Source: Albula goreensis (taxonomy: Eukaryota > Chordata > Actinopteri > Albuliformes > Albulidae). Taken from it: a stretch of DNA of 64,000 bases. This document shows positions 1-14,640 of the stretch, in pieces. Numbering within the stretch: the stretch's first letter is position 1; each line of letters starts with the position of its first letter. The translations under genes were made by a program, and so were the position numbers. Where the stretch lies: the NCBI GenBank assembly GCA_022829145.1, contig CM040755.1, positions 15,454,063-15,518,062 on the forward strand, in the 5' to 3' direction. A model generated the notes under the pieces. It was not told the origin of the DNA, searched no databases, and worked only from the letters and a program-made list of their open reading frames with translations.

Positions 1-1790
<1,790 letters not shown>

Positions 1791-1950
1791 TTACGCAATG
1801 AGTCACCCACGCAGCTTTCTTACGTATGAGAAAATCAATGACTGAGGAGGAGCAAGCGAATTTAAAATGACCACGACTCGTATGGAACAGATAAAAGGTG
1901 ACAGTACTGCGATGACTGTGTATTTAAACCGAATCACCGAGAAAGGAAAC
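1791..1950 (+). promoter_or_regulatory. cart core promoter with C/EBP-like, AP-1 and TATA motifs
   Basis: Seen: TTACGCAA at 1791-1798 abuts TGAGTCA at 1799-1805, a C/EBP-like site joined to a perfect AP-1 site. A TATA-like ATAAAAG lies at 1891-1897 and a second, TATTTAA, at 1921-1927. Either would place transcription start roughly 40-75 bases before the ATG at 1993. Known: mammalian CART promoters respond to cAMP/CREB and AP-1 type factors. Inference: the composite site is a stimulus-response element. The exact start site is not determined. Confidence 0.55.
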
Positions 1951-1992
1951 ATAACTTCACACACAGAGTAATTTCAATCAGCGTACAGGACC

Positions 1993-2880
1993 ATGGAAAG
2001 CTCTAGACTGTGGACGATAACTGTAGTTTGCGCGGTGTTGCTGTCAGTCATTAGTAGTGCTGAAATAAACGAATCTGACTTGGAATTGGACTTAGATACA
2101 AGAGCCCTCACGGACTTCTACCCCAAAGATCCGAACTTGACCAACGAAAAGCAACTTGTAAGTTTTGATTTTCCTGCATAGCAATTCTGATAAGAGAGAC
2201 TTCATTGTATTATTTATAATATATTTAGCACGATTCAAAGATCAAACTCCATTATTATTGGTTATTATGATTACGGTTGTTAAAAACACGCCAAGTGAGT
2301 CATTCGTTAATTAAATGTTTCTGTTTTGTATTATTCCAACAGCTTGGGGCTCTCCAAGAAGTTCTTGAGAAACTGCAAAGTAAAAGAATTTCGCCTTGGG
2401 AAAAGAAATTTGGTCAAGTTCCAACGGTAAATATATGGTTTTGAGGTCTGACCACTTCTCAGGAATCATTTGCATAACAAGCCAGTCATTTACCTTAATG
2501 CTGTTGATAAGGGCTGAATTTGCAAACAACTATGCATCAGGATAGTATTAAAGAGCTAAAATTTTTTCCAATTCAGGAAACTTCTGAATCATTATTTCCT
2601 TTCCAAAGCGTTGTACTCTCTTATGATGAGATGTACAAAAGAAGAAAAAGGTAATAACAACTTGATTAAAGATGTCAAAATCAAAGATGTTTGTGATATG
2701 TTGTAATAATACGTTCGTAATTTTTTTTATTATTATTTTTTAATTTTATTTATCTATTTTTGCTCTGTACAGTGCGACGTAGGGGAACAATGTGCAGTGA
2801 GGAAAGGAGCTCGAATCGGCAAGATGTGCGACTGTCCACGCGGGGCATTTTGCAACTTTTTTCTGCTTAAATGCCTGTGA
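1993..2880 (+). CDS. cart: Cocaine- and amphetamine-regulated transcript (CART) prepropeptide, 3 exons
   Basis: Coding exons are 1993-2157, 2343-2426 and 2773-2880, both introns phase 0 with GT-AG ends, giving 118 residues; human CART has 116. The start ATG has a good context (ccATGg). Residues 1-22 form a hydrophobic signal peptide ending SSA. Dibasic sites KR (69-70) and KK (76-77) would release peptides of 48 and 41 residues, the same lengths as human CART(55-102) and CART(62-102). Six cysteines (84, 90, 102, 104, 110, 117) match the family's three-disulfide fold, and the segment [11 protein letters not shown] is invariant-type. The product is a secreted neuropeptide linked to feeding, reward and stress. 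Fish carry several CART paralogues; location next to tubgcp4, tp53bp1 and map1a defines this copy, but I cannot assign its number in the nomenclature. Confidence 0.96.
2577..2650 (+). other. Exon-like cassette in cart intron 2 (candidate poison exon)
   Basis: The segment follows a pyrimidine-rich tract ending AG and is followed by GTAATA. It is open for 24 codons in the frame of exon 2 and is 74 bases long, so inclusion would shift frame and give a TAG four codons later, inside exon 3, removing the cysteine domain. It may be a pseudo-exon with no use. No homologous peptide is recognised. Confidence 0.25.
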
Positions 2881-2959
2881 AGAAAATGAAGTTGGAATGT
2901 ACTTTACAGGGGTAAAAATAGATTAAACATATTATTTATATAATTTTTTAGAGCACAAC

Positions 2960-2965
2960 AATAAA
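2960..2965 (+). terminator. cart poly(A) signal AATAAA
   Basis: Canonical AATAAA 80 bases after the cart stop codon, giving a short 3' UTR of about 100 bases. Confidence 0.75.
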
Positions 2966-3276
2966 TGCTATCAAAAAGGTAAGGCGCGTTTGAAAACGCA
3001 GCCGGTTAGCCAACTAGAAGCTACACAAGGTTTCTTGAAATTTACTGCCAACTGTAAGTAAAATGTATGAATATTAAAAAATGTTATATCTTGTTTTGTA
3101 AATCAGTCTGCGTGGTCTGAATCCACTGTTTTGGTGAAATGTACAGTTTGTCCATGTGATTATCCTGCGCTTGTAGCGCAGACAGGTAGGCGCACAAAAA
3201 GAGACTGTTTTCATATTACACTATAGTTAAATCTGCACGGCGAACCAGGATATTTAAGTTGGTGAAGAGATAATAC

Positions 3277-3280
<4 letters not shown>

Positions 3281-3326
<46 letters not shown>
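3281..3326. repeat. (GA)n microsatellite, about 46 bp
   Basis: Uninterrupted GA dinucleotide run. Confidence 0.98.
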
Positions 3327-3330
<4 letters not shown>

Positions 3331-5560
3331 AACGCAAGCAAAGACCATTCTCAAAACTTGTTTTGTCACTCAATAAGTTACATACAAAAGACATGCATTG
3401 CATGTACGAGTTCATTGCAGCGTCTGCGAGCGCGCTTGTATAAAACGCTTCATAAAGTTTTTTTTTTAATACAAGTAAACAAAGGCAACACTGTCAATAT
3501 GCATTTGAGAACACACTGACATTTGATATGATACTATTGCGTGCATCAAAGATAGCCTTAAGGGTTGTCACGTTCATGGAAAAATAATCCGTTTGGTCTT
3601 TCCACTATGGAAATGTTCATTTACTCTGACCTCTTCATGAAATATCACATTAAACCTTAGATGTTTGCTATGATACCGAAATAGCCCATTTAAGACGTTT
3701 AGGAGAAAACATAGATACTCACACTGACATTAAAGATACTCTGTCACAATGAACAGCCCAACATATGAAATGGGCAGAAAATATTTTTTTTTCATAGATT
3801 GTATTATACATATTTTGTATGGAACTGTTTGTTATGTAATCAGTTTGTCCTGTTCAATGTTAGGTGCTTGTCAGAAAATTAAAATATAATCAGTTTCAAG
3901 CACCTTCATTTAACCTAAATGGCATAAGTCTGATTCATTGGAGCTGATGTCATACAGCTGTATTAGTTTTTAATCACCTGCTGAGATCCACAAGGGCATT
4001 GATGCCACTCATATGTTTACAGCAGCAATGACCAATCCTCATGGGCAGAAAATATCTCTTTGCACAGAGACGGAAAAGTTGTTTGTTCTGAAAAGCGTTC
4101 TGTGGGGATCATAAGGATCCACCTCTGTCTGGTCGAGCACTGGGAGGATAGACACTGGCGCCACAAGCGCTGCCCTTGGAAATAACCAGCAATTCAACAA
4201 AGGGGTGTCAAACCAGGAATCATCACTGACAAAGCAATTTCCATAAAGACATGTGTAAACTCCTCCACCCTGCCATTAGCCTGCACTAATACTAATGACA
4301 CTTTACATAATTCATAATTATGCAAGATAATCACTGTCACTTGAGTCAATTGTATTTAAGTCTCAGAGGGAAAACAATAAGTTTACATTTCTGTCAATGA
4401 TACACTTCAATATGAAGACACAAAGAATAAAATGGCTACACTAACTTAAACTTTTATCCATAACTTAAAATGATGGATAATGCATTACCTTTAAGAGATA
4501 GTCATATGTTGTGATAATTGTTGACCATAGCAAGTGAGTCAGGGGCTCCAGACAAGATAAATTATTCTCATACACTTTTTTTATAAAACCAAATAACTCT
4601 GAGAATTTACAAAGCCTCGAAAAATCAACTAAATTATATACTCTTTCATAGTGTAATCTGAATTTCTTGATCGCAACTCCTTCCCATCACCTGCTGCACA
4701 AAACTGAGCATTCATTGTAAACAGGGAATTAATAATGATTTAAAGCTTCAGTAGAAATTCAGAATATGCTCCGAGGACACAATATCTGCTTTTACACCTT
4801 AGGATATTTCCATGGTTATTTTTCCACTGGGCACCCACATGTTTTCTCTGGCGTGTGGGAATTATCAAATAGCTGCAATTTAGCTGTCCATTCCTCTACC
4901 ATCATTGTGGCTTTATAATACACCATCCTTTAACCCACCCATGGTACTTGTCATAGTTGTCATTCTAATTCATCATTGGCTTCGCCCTAGCAACTGACAG
5001 CTCAGTCTTTTATAAAGAAAAAGGATGAACTGAGATACAAATAGCCTTTGGTACAAAAAGCCCAAGTTGTCCTTACTATTACTTTTCCCTGCTCAGGTAT
5101 GCCACAGGGGTCCTTATCTTATGAAATCTGGCATCAAGCCAGCTGTTAAGACAAGGTCCCTTGTCTCTTCAGCTGTCAGTCAGGCTGGCCACCTCTCTGC
5201 CTTCTTTCACTCTCTGTTAGTGTCCATTATGTTTATCAATTATTACAACATAACCAGAAGGCTCCCCTCTTGTTGACCAAGATGGACAAGTCGATATGAC
5301 TAGCATTAGATTATCCAGTCTGATCAACAACCTCGTAATGTGGTTTCAGGTAAAGGATTCATGTCATTACATATATGACCTAAGTCATATATATATATAG
5401 TCATAATAGACATATTAGTCATATTATATATCATGTATTTTCTATTTTCTATTTATTTTTTTGAGGGTGAGTTCCAAACAACGCTAATAGATAATATTAA
5501 ATATTGCCACATCATGTATAATACTGCAACCCAAACACACAAGAATCATGCATGTACACG

Positions 5561-5675
<115 letters not shown>

Positions 5676-7240
5676 CAGGCAAAAACTACATAGCTGAGTT
5701 ATGGACATGTTGTCAGCATGTTAACAATTTGTCATTTTGAGACTCATCACTGCAAAACTAGAGCTTAAATTTTTTTGACAGGGATGGCCATCACACAGGA
5801 GAATGATGGTGTTTGACAAATAAAGGTCACTCACAGTTTATAAAACCGAAATAAAAGTGTGCTATTTAAAATGAACACCAAAACACATTTAGCTACAGCA
5901 AATAAATCAGGATAAGGTATTGCATTACAACTGAATTTTAATTGGATACCTTTGCAACTCTCATATAATTTCAGCTTGACTGAAGAGAAGACTAAAGAGA
6001 TAGCATGAGTATCTCAAAACAAACTGCTTTATGAACACTAGAAATAGCACTGAAGATTCAAACAAAGCTACTGATTAGAAGAGACAGCCTTTGACTTATT
6101 CAGCCGAGGGGCAGCTCCATTTAAAAAAAAGGGCCTGATTGAAAGACTTGTGACTTAATTGGCTGAATTGATCTCCCTGGTTTAGCACTGCTCTTCTTGC
6201 CTTGTTATGTTTACTTTCTTTTACGTTGATCTGCAAAATACTATCTGCTAAATACCTTAAAGTAAATGTAATTAAAAGAAACTAGTTTTGCTTGTATAAC
6301 ATATTGACTCCTAGGACTATGTAAGAAAACATTGTATAAGATTGTAGTGTTACTTTAAAAGTGCAACAGTTGTGTAGCTAATTAATCATTTTACATAATG
6401 CAACAATATCTACTTTAGTTAACATATACAGTGCTCCTCTGTGTGAAAACTACAGTAATTTACTGTACCACCTATAAGTACTTCTACCAGTGATCCTATT
6501 CATGTAGCACAGATATGACTCCTTTCCAGAGTTATGCTCAGACATAATCAGAAGGGGTCTATAATAACATTTCTTTAAAATATAACACCAGTCAACCCTG
6601 GACAAGCAAATTCCTCTATACCTGTTATGTTCAGTCAGCATAAACCTCCTCTGACATAATCATTATTTTTACTGTTTAACCAAATACTGATGATCCCCTC
6701 AAAATTGTAAATGAAATGCTGTAATGTTGCATGCTGAATGTGGCAGAGGTTAGGGGTCTACAGTTCTCTACCACACTCTCTTCCAAAGAAGAAATCAGTG
6801 ATGCAGACAATGGGTGAGTCTCTTTTGGGCTGAAAGTGCAATGCCTGCTCTCTACAGGCCAAAGAAAGAATTACCAGAGTGCAAAATGCAGCATAACTTT
6901 TGCATCTTATATATTTACAAAATAAAAGTAATATGACAAGACTGTAAAAATCTGCAATGATAAATAATATCATCTGTAATACCATTTATCTAATTAAACT
7001 GAAGTACCACTCTGAACTGAAAAACAATGTATTCATCCTTCAACTCAACTTAGAATTGCTTACATATTTAACTAACAAAATACTGTATAATTAGAGCTTT
7101 ATGTTTTAAGCATTGTACACATCATTAGTTTAAGACCATTGTTTAAATATAATTTATATATCTATTCTTCATATACATGTATGGCATCTTAATTATATTG
7201 TTTTATAAGTAACATATATAAGCATCATAAATATGTGTAT

Positions 7241-7264
7241 GTGTGTGTGTGTGTGTGTGTGTGT
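7241..7264. repeat. Short (GT)n array
   Basis: Twelve GT units preceded by a degenerate TATGTGTAT leader. Confidence 0.95.
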
Positions 7265-8689
7265 AGTACATACATGCATATAGACAGAACCACTGTTTTG
7301 CCTGCAAGACCATTACAGCCCATGCTGACAATGCAGTTCACAAAATTCAAGAAAATGTCCAATGTTACAGTCATTGGTTATCAACATTGCGAAGAATTGT
7401 GTTCAAGATAATTGAATTGAAGCTGAAGGATAATTACCTAAGCAGTTGCCAAACTATGTCCCATATTTTTTTTTTAGAATTCAACAGTATAGGTCTAAAA
7501 ATTTATTAATAATAAATGACAATTTCCAATTAACTGGTAATCATAACTGCTAATATACATACCTGTATTGGTGCTTTAGATTCTAATTTTTATATTGTAC
7601 TATTTGAGTGGATACATTACATTTACCAGCTCTGAAATCATGAATGATTGTACACTGGCATAATTCATATTAGCTTCATTGGTAGCTTCAGATCAGTATA
7701 CTGTAGTTAACAAAGAGGACCTTGACATCTGCTCACAAAACCATACCCAAGAGATGCTCATCACTGAGACCAGACTCCATTGAGGCCTGATACCATGATG
7801 CACTACGTTGATGTAAAAAGTGTGGCAGGGCAACTCACAATCCCTCCTCTTTCGTAAAGGAAGTTCTTAGCTAGCATTATGGTCAGGGGTGTCCTTAACA
7901 GAAACAAAGAATCAGTTTAGACTAGCTTTGGAAGACTCCACAAAAGAATCAAAGTATTCCATGTCTGGCTTAAAACCACACACCACCCTCAGTTTGCACA
8001 GCACTGCTCATGTTTCACAGGGAGACATTGTCTTCCCCCCACCCCCACCCCTGCCTTCCACCTCACTTCTCCCTGCCTTTGATGTTTTCATAGAGCATTC
8101 CTCCTCCTTGCCTGCTGGTCAGATTTTAAAGGCACACTGTGCACAGATGAATCATTGAAGACCTTCCAATGCCAGTTCCAATCTGAAATTGAATCGATTC
8201 AGTGTGGGTAGATCAATTCTGTTTTCATGTTCAGATCAGACCAAGAGAACAAATAAATAAACTTAGGTGCTGAATTCTTGAAGTGTGCAATTCCAAAGTG
8301 ATTACTATTATTTTCAGATCTTTTTCTGTGACTTTGACACCAGAAAAGTAGGAGAACGCAATGGTATTCCATTTTTTTTCCATCTGTTTCTCTTGCCACA
8401 AATATGTGCTTCTATATTTCTGCAGCTCTGTCCAATTAATCAATGTTAATGGACTACAGATAAAGATAAAAATAGGAGCACCAAAGGAAAAAGAGGGAAG
8501 AAAGCATAGATCACAAATTGATGAAGAAACTAAATTTGACGGACACATCAGCAATAAGTATTTAAACTCCTGGAGTACTGCCAAATAAAAAATTACCAGG
8601 CATAGCAGAAAAAAACAGCTCAAAAGAACTCAAATGACAAGGTCAGCTAAAGTACTTGGGTGGTTTATTTCATTTATGCTTCCGCATAG

Positions 8690-9215
8690 CACTCTCTGCG
8701 CTACTTTCTAACGCTTTTCCACATCCGTTCGCGTGTCTGCACTTAAAAAAAAGTATCACTCTTGAAATCTTGTGCGTCACTGTAAATAGAATTGCTATTG
8801 CTATACATTGACATCGCACTTGACAGATCAACATTCACGGTTGCTGTGTGTTCCACTCGGCGGTCCCAATTCAAGTCAGTTCAAGTTAAAATCCCCACAA
8901 TAACTTAATATGCAAAAATCGAAATGTTCCAAGCATACATAAGAATAAAATGCGCTTATAAAAATGCATGTTCATTTTTCGTCAATGACAAGCAACTAGA
9001 GTAAAACTAGGCTTCATTTCACGTATGCATTCTTGACCAACTGAATTTCGCTCTCATCTAGAGCGAGATGTGCACCTTCTCTTGGAGCAGAAAACTGCAA
9101 TCCCCCAAAATGCAGCGCGTTATTGTCGTTTTACGTCATCTAGCTGCGGCGGTAGAATCGGCGGATACATTCATTCGAATTAATAATACTGCAACTCCTG
9201 ATAATTTTGATTAAA
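8690..9215 (+). promoter_or_regulatory. Probable tubgcp4 promoter and 5' UTR
   Basis: CpG dinucleotides are more frequent here than in the AT-rich flanks (for example around 8695-8730 and 9110-9180), and no TATA box stands at a sensible distance. TTACGTCA at 9131-9138 is a good ATF/CREB-type site 78 bases before the ATG. This fits a TATA-less housekeeping promoter. The transcription start is not visible. Confidence 0.55.
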
Positions 9216-12200
9216 ATGATTCATGAGCTCTTGCTGGCTTTGAGTGGGTACCCTGGAACTATATTTACATGGAATAAAAGGACTGGTTTACAGGTAATGT
9301 CATAGCCAAAGTTATCAAGTGTATACAAGTACCTAACGTTGGTTGCTAACTGTCTGTAGCCAATTGGTATTGAATTTCCAGGTAGCCCGATGCGAGACTG
9401 CTACTTGATTTGATTTGAGAAATGATGTCATATTTATCACAAATATGCTCTCTCTTGAGGTAACTAAGCTAGATGATACACATAGAGAAAAAGTATGTTG
9501 CCAGCTAGCAGCAGCTGTCATTTGCTTTTCCGAGCCTTTCCTTCAGCAGTGTTCAAATCTACTGTTTGTCTTGGTGAACTATTAATGTACGATACCTTCT
9601 CATATTTAAACGGTATAAATTAAGATGCAAACCTAATCGTTTATGGGTCCTCTGCTTTTCCTACAGGTGTCACAAGATCTTCCCTTTCTCCACCCAAGCG
9701 AGACAAGTGTACTGAACCGTCTTTGTAAACTTGGTTCTGACTACATTCGTTTCACAGAATTTATCGAACAGCACACCGGACATGTGCACCAGCAAGTGAG
9801 TGCCGAAAGAAGCTAAGTGAATGTCATGCAAGGAAACACTTTCACTTATTGTAAATTAACGTTTGACAATCTACTTTAGACTTTTACGGCGGAACTCAAA
9901 ATGATGTCAAGTATAGTAAAGAAGGAACTCAATATAGGTCTGTTCGACTAGAGTAACATTATTGTAGCTTAGGTTGTACACTGTCTTTTTGGAATGTTAG
10001 ATAACATTCTGGTTAATTGGCATTCTTCCATGTCTACAAGAATTGACTGATTTAAACACTTTTTGCGCAGGAACACCACTCTACCCAGCCAAATCAATGT
10101 GGGCTGCATGGAATCTACCTTCGGGCTTTCTGCACGGGTCTGGACTCAATGCTGCAGCCCTATAGACAAGCCTTGCTTGACCTTGAGCAGGAGGTAGGGT
10201 AGCAAATGCATGTGCTGTATATACAGTAAAATAGGATATAATACCAATATACCATAACATTAGCTCAAAATCAATGTCACAGTTTTGTTTTATTTCAGTT
10301 CCTTGGTGATCCACACCTGTCCATTTCTCATGTGAATTACATGCTGGACCAGGTAATGAGCAACGAATACTGTTTCGTCACTGAGGTATTTCTTGTTTTA
10401 TGCTGTGATAGAAATTAAAATACTTTTTTTCTAATTACCAACTGTCTCTGTTGTCCTGTAGTTTCAGTTGCTGTTCCCCTCTGTCATGGTAGTGGTAGAG
10501 ACAATAAAATCTCAGAAGGTAAGACTCACAGACTGCATATCTTCCCATATTCAACCAAGGTAGTGGTAATTGTATTGTGATGACAGTGAACCTATTTTCA
10601 TGCCTCTTTTCCATTTCTGTGAATTAGATCCATGGTTGCCAAATATTGGAGACTGTGTACAAGCATAGCTGTGGAGGGCTCCCACCTGTCCGCCTGGCTT
10701 TAGAAAAGTGAGTATAGTCTGTCAACAGATTTTTAAAAATCAAGGACTTGATGGCAATGTATTCTCCAGTAGTCATGGTCTGGCATGGACACCTTGGGCT
10801 GTTATCTGAAAAGTTGTATAATTGGATTTATACATTGAACTGAAGTATGATTTTTTTGGATCCTCAAATAATGGAAAATTAATTGTCAAGGAAAGTGTTT
10901 AGTTGGGGACATACCAAGGAAACTAGGTATATGGCCCTAAAAAGGCTGGTAGAAGGTTACGCTTCAACAAGAGGACTTTCACAAGAACTGCCAATCCCAA
11001 AAAAGCAACAGGAGCCATAATAATCACCTATCTCTTGAGAGAGAATACATGCTAAAAATAAACGGTGTGATGGTTGTAGTAATAATTTTTATTTTGCTCT
11101 TGGGGAATGTACATCGATATACTGTCCACATTATGTATGCTTACTTATGCCATGTAGCCTGAATGAAGTGTCCCCTCTCAGGATTCTGGCTGTGTGTCAC
11201 GGTGTGATGTACAAGCAGCTTGCTGCCTGGATGCTGCACGGTTTGCTGCTGGATCAAGTGAGGAGTTCTTTGTGAAGCAGGGCCCCAGTGCTGGGGGCGC
11301 AGCCCAGGCCCAGGAGGAAGAGGATGAAGATCTGGGCATCGGGGGCTTGAGTGGGAAGCAACTAAGGGAGCTACAGGATCTGGTGGGAAAGCAGACTGGC
11401 ATGTCTTTGTGGATAGATCTTGGGAGAAGTTGCAATTTTGGAAAAAAGATACATTGAAAAACTGTAAAAGCATTTGCTGAAAGACAATGACAGAGAGCCT
11501 TTATAGCACATCCAGCATCTGGGATCACTCAGGATGTGTTCAGGAAGTGTTCTTAGCAGTTTGTGCAAAAAAATAATGAAATAAAATATTCTATCATTGT
11601 CTATAATATCAAAATGCAAATGATACATATTTTTGATCATAGAATTAGGAGGGTTTTCATAAAAGGGTTTTGTGAATATAAAAAGTTTTTGTTTGTGATT
11701 ATGCATCAGGTCATGTATGTGTATTTTATTTATTTAGAGATTTTCTGTAGTGATGATCATGGTTTGTAAAATGCACTTAACATGAAAAATGGAATTTAAT
11801 TGAATTTCTTCAACAAATGTCTCTCTATACTCAACTTAGCTGGTCCTATTCTGTCTGGTCTAAAACAGCGGCTGATTGAGGAGGAGAACATGCTAGCTCC
11901 ATCTCTGCAGCAGTTTTCCCTGCGAGTTGAGATGCTTCCCTCCTATATCCCTGTTCGTGTGGCTGAGAAGATCCTCTTTGTTGGGGAATCAGTGCAAATG
12001 TTTGAGAACCACAATCAGAACCCATCCCGTGCAGGTTAGTCAACCTCCTCCATTCATTATCAATCCTTCATGGCTGTTACAGCAAGGGCCAGTTCACCTT
12101 TGCTATTTCAAGTGACAAGTTTTGCAGAGAGGAGCACAACTCCTTTAGCACTGACTTTTTTCATGGGTTCCATACCAGGCTCTATTCTGAAGCATCAGGA

Positions 12201-14352
12201 GGACACATTTGCAGCTGAGCTTCACCGGCTCAAACAGCAACCTCTCTTCAGTCTGGTAGACTTTGAGAACCTCATTGATGGAATCCGCAGCACAGTGGCA
12301 GAGGTAGGACTGATATGTGGCAAATGTTATGGTCTTGACAGCAAATAAGGGAAACACAAGCCCAGTTGATCAGAATATACACAGCATTCCTTTTGAATCC
12401 TAAATCTTTTTTTATTATTATTTTACAGCATCTGTGGACACTGATGGTTGAAGAGTCTGACCTCTTGGGGCAACTGAAGGTCAGTGGGCATTGCCAGTAC
12501 TTGCTTTCTTTGGTGTGTAGATTTGAATGGGTTCTTCATGTGACTGCAGCATGACTCTGGATTTTCTTTCAGATCATTAAGGATTTCTATTTGCTTGGGC
12601 GTGGCGAGCTGTTCCAGGTCTTCATCGATCACGCGCAGCACATGCTGAAAACACCACCCACTGCGGTCACTGAGCACGGTACAAAGGCATAAGATTCCAT
12701 ACCATAAAAAACATTTATAGAATGAATGTCCCTTCTCTAATGTACTGGAATAATTAGGTTCTTTTTCTACTCTAGATGTCAATGTGGCATTTCAACAGGC
12801 AGCTCATAAGGTGCTACTAGATGATGACAATCTTCTACCTCTCTTGCACCTGACTATTGACTACCAAGGAAAAGAGACAAAAGGTATCACAGATGGTGGG
12901 GTCTTGGTCAAGTTCCAGCTTTCAAAAACGATGAGTTTACAACCGAGACAAATATGGGATGTGTCAGCTCAGAGCTTTAAAAACCCTGAGTGTGTAATTG
13001 ACGGTTTTTTGGTGTTGTCAGAGGCTGCTGGAGGTCGTGAGGGTGCTACACCTCCACAGGAGTCCTCCCCCCGGGAAGCTCCGCCCACTGGCTGGGCTGC
13101 TCTGGGTTTAGCCTACAAGGTGCAGTGGCCTCTGCACATCTTGTTCACTCCTGCTGTCCTGGAGAAGTGAGTTTATCCTTATTACTCATGCCCTCCCCTC
13201 CTTGAACACTAAGCTTTTAGCATGCCATGAACAGTGTTTTTCATTCCAGATTTGTGATACTCCAACATCTTTTGCATGCCATTCCCCCTTTAATTTTCAG
13301 TTACAGCTTAACACCATACTTGGCCCTGCCTCTCCTCAGGTACAACGTGGTGTTCCGCTATCTGCTAAGTGTGCGCAGAGTGCAGTCAGAGCTGCAGCAT
13401 TGCTGGGCTCTACAGATGCAACGGAAGCACCTGAAATCCAACCAGACTGACGCCGTCAAATGGAGGCTACGAAACCACATGGCCTTCTTAGTGGACAATC
13501 TCCAATACTACCTCCAGGTTTGATGTTGACACCCATATAAGAAATTGTTGTTTTCCCATTTGGGAGAACAACCAGGAACTGTTTCACTCATGATGTCCCT
13601 TCCTTCACCCTTAAACAGGTCGATGTATTGGAGTCTCAATTCTCTCAGCTTCTGCATCAGATCAACTCCACCAGAGATTTTGAGAGCATCAGACTAGCGC
13701 ATGATCACTTCTTGAGCAACCTACTGGCACAGTCTTTCATCCTGCTAAAACCAGTAAGTGGATCAAAACCAGAATGAGTAACTCGTATTAATGTATTGCA
13801 AATGTTCAGTTGTTTGCATATTCTTGTACACCTTGCCTGTCACTAGTTTAAGTTCTTACACAAGGCCCATGATGGCTTTGTGTTAATTTGTCCTAGGTGT
13901 TTCACTGCTTGAATGAGATTCTGGAGCTCTGTCACAGCTTCTGTTCACTGGTCAGTCAGAACCTGGGCCCACTGGATGACCGAGGAACTGCCCAGCTGGA
14001 CATCTTGGTCAAGGTGGGCCATTCTTATGCAGAGCAGTGATGGTGTAGATTGGTTAGGAAGTTCTTTCATTGAAGTCTAATTAAAAATTGTGAGCAATTG
14101 TCTTTTCTTTTCCAGGGCTTCAGTCGGCAGTCTTTCCTGCTTTTCAAGATCCTGTCGAGCGTTCGCAATCACCAGATCAACTCGGACCTTGCCCAGTTAC
14201 TCCTGAGGCTGGACTATAATAAGTACTACACCCAGTCAGGGGGCACCCTGGGCAGGTATGTATGATCACCTTTGAGGCTAGAGGAAAGACATGGAGTATT
14301 AAGGATAATAGACTCTAACACCAACTTGTTCTTTTGCAGTTTTGGATTGTGA
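9216..14352 (+). CDS. tubgcp4: Gamma-tubulin complex component 4 (GCP4), 18 coding exons, frameshift in exon 7
   Basis: Exons: 9216-9293, 9667-9795, 10071-10193, 10299-10352, 10462-10518, 10628-10707, 11182-11382, 11869-12034, 12179-12303, 12429-12479, 12573-12678, 12776-12883, 13022-13166, 13340-13517, 13619-13753, 13897-14013, 14116-14255, 14340-14352. All have GT-AG borders and joining phases. The start MIHELLLALSGYPG and the end GGTLGSFGL match vertebrate GCP4 end to end. Restoring the one base missing in exon 7 gives 668 residues; human has 667. The N-terminal half is the GRIP1 region used in lateral packing of ring subunits, and the C-terminal half the GRIP2 region that binds gamma-tubulin. 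GCP4 acts at centrosomes and spindle poles in microtubule nucleation. As written, exon 7 runs into a stop, so the frame is broken unless this is a sequence error or splicing bypasses it. Confidence 0.95.
11182..11382 (+). CDS. tubgcp4: tubgcp4 exon 7 carrying a one-base deletion
   Basis: The frame entering the exon reads ILAVCHGVMYKQL and on to LLLDQ, then meets TGA after five more codons. From about 11258 another frame reads EEFFVKQGPSAGG through GKQLRELQDL and joins exon 8 in phase. The human protein has one residue between DQ and EEFF; here only two bases (GT) separate them, so a single base is missing at about 11257-11260. The exon is 201 bases where 202 is needed. A GTGAGG at 11258-11263 is a plausible 5' splice site: using it joins ...LLLDQ to exon 8 (RLIEEEN...) in frame, dropping 125 bases and giving a 626-residue protein without the acidic insert. 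Confidence 0.85.
12884..13021 (+). other. tubgcp4 intron 12: 138 bases, stopless and in frame
   Basis: The intron is a multiple of three and has no stop in the coding frame, so its retention would add 46 residues. It has GT...AG ends (GTATCA; TTGTTGTCAG) and the human protein has no matching insert, so it is best read as an intron. Confidence 0.75.
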
Positions 14353-14610
14353 GATGTACTACAACATGGAGCGATGTGGACCCAAACATTTTCCTACCTG
14401 TCATGGTAGGACCATAGTGCTGTATTCTGTGACTGTTGCATGAAGACATTGTTCGTATTTCTCATTCTAAGGAGTTTACTTATGAATGTGCCAACATTTT
14501 GGGCAATTGATAGAGACTGTGCCCCCTTACACCAAACTTAAAATTAAAATATGGCACTTCATCTGTTGTATAAAGTGTAAATAGATTCCATATTTCAAAA
14601 GATGAACTAA

Positions 14611-14616
14611 AATAAA
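14611..14616 (+). terminator. tubgcp4 poly(A) signal
   Basis: AATAAA 259 bases after the tubgcp4 stop codon; it is the only clear signal before tp53bp1's own. Confidence 0.75.
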
Positions 14617-14640
14617 ACTTGTAAAAGGAAACAATCACAA

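Noticed and set aside
8231..8623. 130-codon minus-strand open frame
   Set aside because: No recognisable domain, no promoter, and it lies in AT-rich intergenic DNA where long chance frames occur.
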